The translations under genes and the position numbers were made by a program. From Trachythela sp. YZ-2020 (Eukaryota > Cnidaria > Anthozoa > Malacalcyonacea > Clavulariidae): 64,000 nucleotides of DNA. Under the pieces are notes generated by a model. It saw only the letters and a list, made by a program, of their open reading frames with translations, had not been told where the DNA came from and ran no database searches. Positions within the stretch are counted from its first letter, which is position 1. The number at the start of each line of letters is the position of its first letter. The stretch covers positions 2,914,001-2,978,000 of the forward strand of contig JADLSH010000279.1 in NCBI GenBank assembly GCA_016169945.1. The letters run 5' to 3'. Below are positions 60,701-64,000 of this stretch, in pieces.

Positions 60701-61134
60701 GGTTTCGACCCTACCGGGGAATTGACTATACACAACTTGCTATCCCTGTGAGCTACGTCACAGTCCTCGAAAGCTTGTTTCCAGGCTACTATATGAGGTT
60801 TCTCGATCTGGCGGTCGAAGGCATGTGTATATTGCGTAATATACACTTCTTCCATCCGACCTTGCTGGAGGGACGTTTCCCCGGTGGGCTTAAGCGTGAT
60901 GCGACAAAGTTCCGGGATACTAGGAGCCCGGTAGTACTTCAGGCGCCCGCGGTGATTCTTTTGTGGGCATATTTTTAGCTCTATACGATCGGGCAGCGGT
61001 TCAACTCGTCTCGGCCTCGGAGAACGATCGCGCGTGCCTCGCTCCAAGGCGGAAACGTAAATTTTTTGATCGTATACCTTTCTCCCTCGGCGAGGTTCAT
61101 CATTTTCGTGCACTTCAAGGTGAAATTGTTTCAT
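46576..61134 (-). CDS. giant disordered scaffold-like protein with 16 YxxP motifs, 5 exons, ~4,017 residues
   Basis: Exons in gene order: 51333-61134, 49693-50679, 48729-49208, 47527-47915, 46576-46971. Phases agree and the sum is 12,054 nt. No globular domain is recognised. N-terminal ~215 residues: basic, low repeat content, the best candidate for a folded or conserved region. ~557-660: seven-residue repeats of the type SITNDPS. ~740-1220: ten 50-55-residue repeats centred on NEDYYQQP with VYNRNSKS. To ~1407: further LYEEP, IYEQP and VYQQP sites. Sixteen YxxP motifs in all, the consensus for Crk SH2 binding once phosphorylated; YENV and YENF fit Grb2. ~1680 and ~1980: KHSKSELS...AMYDP blocks flanking four RPKSADxSGFD repeats. 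Exon 3 has the SH3-ligand-like PPPVLPKPKR. C-terminus acidic, then basic. Inference: a cytoskeletal or adhesion docking scaffold. A TAG lies in frame 24 nt before the ATG, but it also ends a plausible acceptor, so an upstream coding exon is possible. Confidence 0.85.
47125..47483 (-). repeat. (GGTGAT/GATGGT)n microsatellite in intron 4 of the giant gene
   Basis: On the sense strand, imperfect GATGATGGTGATGG repeats begin about 42 nt after the exon 4 donor (GTGAGT at 47526). The motif matches that in MAO intron 3. His-, Met- or Asp-rich open frames across it are artefacts. Confidence 0.92.
48637..48712 (-). repeat. (GTT)n microsatellite in intron 3 of the giant gene
   Basis: About 25 near-perfect GTT triplets on the sense strand start 15 nt after the exon 3 donor (GTATGT at 48728). 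A poly-valine extension of the exon 3 frame would result only if that donor were skipped. Confidence 0.92.
49261..49640. repeat. (TATGG)n minisatellite in intron 2 of the giant gene
   Basis: About 380 bp of TATGG and TGTGG pentamers grade into TATAATATGG toward 49640. On the sense strand it begins about 52 nt after the exon 2 donor (GTAAGC at 49692) and ends near the exon 3 acceptor. Confidence 0.93.
50789..51158. mobile_element. TTGTTGACAAG-rich MITE, copy 6 (near full length)
   Basis: Ends ACACGCGTAAAAATC and GCGTTTTTACGTGTGT are imperfect inverted repeats; the interior keeps the family word order with a small extra GTTGTTGAGTCAAC. It lies in intron 1 of the giant gene, 109 bp from exon 2 and 174 bp from exon 1. 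Confidence 0.82.
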
Positions 61135-61793
61135 CTTGTTAGCTGAGCTGGGATTATGCTAAATAACAAACATAAATACAGTTGTTACGATGAGTGGCGG
61201 GAAATGCAGTTGCGTTTCTTACCCTTTGCCAACAGGAAAAACCAGGCGGAGATGCCCTGTTGCTTTAGGATCCATGACAAAACCCCGCGGACAAAAATCC
61301 CACCGACAAAAACCCCAAATTACTGAATTCCGACAAAAACCCTACATTTATGTTTATCAATTTTTTCAAAATGTATTTATCAGAAAAAAAACCTTTTTAA
61401 ACAATATAATGTGTAAATTAATAAAGATGGAAGTACTGTTTAAATAAATAAGAGTAAAGAAAAGTATTATATTTATATGAAAAGTTATTGTTTACGGGAC
61501 TATCAAACTCAAATATTGCGACCGACATCACGCAGGATTTGCTCCAAAGTCATGCCTCCATCTCTTAAGTCTAGGCATATGTTTCTTAAGCCATCGATCG
61601 CTCATTGAAATCCGACGTTTCGAATACGAACTGCGAGCAAATCATGAAATTAAAAAAATTTCTTAGCTTTATATATTTTCACTACGAATCCGGTCCTGCG
61701 ATTTCGGTGCAGCGCTCTGACTAGCCAAGAGCTAACCAAAAGTTCATGTATATATACTTGGGTGATACCAGCGAGCGTTGTAAGGGTCTCTAC

Positions 61794-62049
61794 CAGCCTC
61801 GTACCCAGGCGCTTTTAAGGAAAAGAAAATTTACGCATTCAGCTAATTTATAGAGATCAGTGGTTAAGCTGAGCGAGCGCGCGGGGGTGCTTGGGGAGGT
61901 CGCGAAACGCGGGGCATCTTGGGGAGGTCTTCCTTCGTCGCGACCTCCCCAAGTACCACCGCGCGCTCGCTCGGCTTAACCACTGATCTCTATAAATTAG
62001 CTGAATGCGTACATTTTCTTTTCCTTAAAAGCGCCTGGGTACGAGGCTG
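61794..62049. mobile_element. 256-bp near-palindromic element with 9-bp target duplication
   Basis: CAGCCTCGTACCCAGGCGC and its exact inverse form the ends, and pairing continues with few breaks for over 100 bp per arm (through TTAGCTGAAT, GAGATCAGTGGTTAAGC, GCGAGCGCGC, TTGGGGAGGTCGCG). GGTCTCTAC is duplicated at 61785-61793 and 62050-62058. Confidence 0.88.
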
Positions 62050-62604
62050 GGTCTCTACTATATCTACGAGACTAATGACAGTCCATTTCAATAAAAGCCA
62101 AATTTCTAATAAATTAATTAATTATGTAAACCTTTTATAAACCCTCTTCTGCTCTGCTCAAGCTGTGAACACACATTTAGAAAATATGTCTTAATCAAAT
62201 TTTGTCTTCACTGGAACATGTAAGCGGCTCTATAGGGCCCTGCTGTTCTATATAACACCATATATTACCACACAATACCCTGTCGTGTGTCTATACCAAG
62301 CACCAATTCGCTCGGCTGGATAATTTATGCAGAATATATTCACATAACCTATATTTTGATTGATCATATAAATTATTGACAACTGTAACTTTAACCAAAA
62401 GAGTTACAATTAACCACAGTTAATTGCTCACATAGAGCAGGAATTCCGGTCAAACAGTTTGCCGTCCGTCTATAAACTATTCTCTCTCAAGAGCCAAGTC
62501 TACTATTGTTCTAGTTTATAGAAGCATAGTTTTAAAACTTAACACAAAATTAATTTTATTTTGCAACTCATGATAGTTGACAAGCGAGAGTTTGCATAAG
62601 ACTT

Positions 62605-62773
62605 AAGGCTCTTTTCCACTCATCGCAAAACCAACTCGCAAACTCGCTGCGAGTTCTTGCATGTAATTAAAATAAACTGTCGAGCATTGTGATTGGATGA
62701 AAGAAGCGCCCTGGATGAAAGTACTCGCAGCGAGCTTGCGAGTTGGTTTTCGCGACGAGTGGAAAGAGCCTTG
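62605..62773. mobile_element. AACTCGCTGCGAGTT MITE, copy 2
   Basis: AAGGCTCTTTTCCACTCATC at the left and GACGAGTGGAAAGAGCCTT at the right are inverted ends. The inner arms ACCAACTCGCAAACTCGCTG and CAGCGAGCTTGCGAGTTGGT also pair. It is about 170 bp and non-coding; copy 1 is at 25505-25697. Confidence 0.85.
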
Positions 62774-62779
62774 AGAGTT

Positions 62780-64000
62780 TCCTCGACTCAAGAAAGCTGG
62801 CAAGCGACCGTTTAAATGAGAGTTTCTCAAGTCTTAACTTTCATGACTTAATGAAACGAGAACAATAGGAGTTGACAAGCTAGAATTTGGATGAGAGTTT
62901 TTTCAACTCTAGCTCATAGCTTGGTCAAACGAGAACACGAGTTGTATGAGAGTTGACAAGCGAGAGTTTACGCGAGAGTTTCCTCAACTTTTATGGCTGG
63001 GTCAAATGAGACAAGATTGGCACGAGGGTTGGCACTCGAGAGTTAATTTGAATACTATTTTCTCAATTTTAAGGATCGATCTGAACGAGAATAAAAGTTG
63101 CATGAAATTTTACCGGAGTTACATAACACAGCATGAAATTGAAATGGAGCATCGATTGGAATATTAAAATTTTCAGTGAAAAGGCTTCTTTTTTTATAAT
63201 TTTTTTGCATACAAACTTGAACCAGTTTGCTAGACGGCAAGAGAGTCAACAGAACAAGAGTTACAACTAAAATTCTCCTCAAATTTCATCATCTCATACA
63301 GTCATAGATGCAACTCTCGCAACCAGTCAAGAAAGAAGACAAACTTTGTCAAACTTTGAACCAGCTCTAACACAAAGTCAATGGGGGTTGACGAGAACGT
63401 TAGTGGGTCATTCGTCGAGAGCTGAAAGTTAAAAGATGATGAAAGTTGAGTAAAGTATGCAGTCAAACGAGAGCGAGAGTTACAATTCCTAACTATAACA
63501 ATCAACTCCCTTAAAAAAAATTATGCAACTCTTGTGATCAGTGAAGCGAGTCTAAATAATCAAATTTGAGTTTGCTCAAAGTTGATGAAAATTGGCAATC
63601 AAATGGAAAGGAAACTCTCATGAAGTCATGCAACTACTTTCTCTTGCCAACCCTCACGCAACATTTCTCGTCTCACCAAACCATGAGAATTGAAGAAACA
63701 GTCCTTCAAATTATATTATCTTTTGAGTCTGAGAGAACTATGGGCGTTGTGGAATGAGGAACTCTCAGAGAAACTCCCACTGGCCAACTCTCATGCAACT
63801 CTTGTTGTAATATAACTAAATATTGAGAGTTGAGAAACTCGCATACAAAAGGAGAATTGAAGAAACAGTCATTCAAATTATATTATTTTTTGCGTCTGAG
63901 AGAACCAAGGGCGTTGTGGAATGAGGAAACTCTCAGAGAAACTCCCACTGGCCAACTCTTCTAATATAATTAAATATTGAGAGTTGAGAAACTCCCATAC
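62780..64000. repeat. GAGAGTT-rich repeat field with a ~165-bp duplication
   Basis: GAGAGTT/AACTCTC words recur every 20-60 bp. A block containing GAAGAAACAGTC, TCAAATTATATTAT, GGGCGTTGTGGAATGAGGAA and CTCCCACTGGCCAACTCT appears at about 63690 and again at about 63855. It is related to 13120-13340. No coding sequence. Confidence 0.65.

Larger units (their letters stand above)
61135..64000. other. upstream flank of the giant gene, repeats only
   Basis: Near 61135-61158 is a possible 5' UTR exon piece with an upstream TTGTTATTTAG acceptor. 61260-61340 repeats CCGACAAAAACCCC-type words. A degenerate tRNA-like scrap (GGTGCAGCGCTCTGAC) is at about 61700. No gene is supported in the rest; identifiable elements are listed separately. 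Confidence 0.45.

Overview
This is metazoan nuclear DNA. Every convincing gene is split by GT-AG introns, the sequence is AT-rich, and short inverted-repeat transposons (MITEs), SINEs, a LINE scrap and microsatellites fill most introns and spacers. The genes (monoamine oxidase, UBC9) are animal-type and the style of repeats resembles invertebrate genomes; a cnidarian is my best guess, but that is inference. I assembled the gene models by matching splice sites and intron phases by eye. In each, every junction agrees in phase and the summed coding length is a multiple of three.

Layout. (1) Positions 3-914, + strand: last coding exon of an unidentified coiled-coil protein. (2) 1916-17226, +: a complete 12-exon, 526-residue monoamine-oxidase-like flavoenzyme with covalent-FAD cysteine and C-terminal membrane anchor. 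Its 7.2 kb second intron holds a satellite and a composite element with 566-bp direct repeats. (3) 18524-18724, +: a fragment that may come from a Crypton/QRICH1-like gene. (4) 20687-27137, -: a complete 8-exon gene for a 215-residue single-pass membrane glycoprotein with an eight-cysteine ectodomain, matching no family I know and carrying a tandemly duplicated 48-bp exon. (5) 27.2-33.4 kb: gene-poor, made mostly of inverted-repeat elements. (6) 33492-44299, -: the SUMO-conjugating enzyme UBC9 (7 exons, 148 residues), including a 20-nt micro-exon and an unusually short C-terminus; a LINE reverse-transcriptase remnant lies in its first intron. (7) 46576-61134, -: a 5-exon gene for a roughly 4,017-residue disordered, highly repetitive protein, 81% of it in one 9.8-kb exon. 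Its central 600 residues carry 16 YxxP motifs, as in a Cas-type docking scaffold. (8) 61.2-64 kb: repeats only.

The genes show no operon-like relationship and serve unrelated roles: amine oxidation at the mitochondrial outer membrane, a cell-surface protein, SUMO conjugation, and probable phosphotyrosine scaffolding. The two most novel items are the YxxP giant and the small eight-cysteine receptor-like gene. Recurrent themes are simple repeats that begin just downstream of 5' splice sites, and one MITE family that repeatedly sits within about 200 bp of exons.
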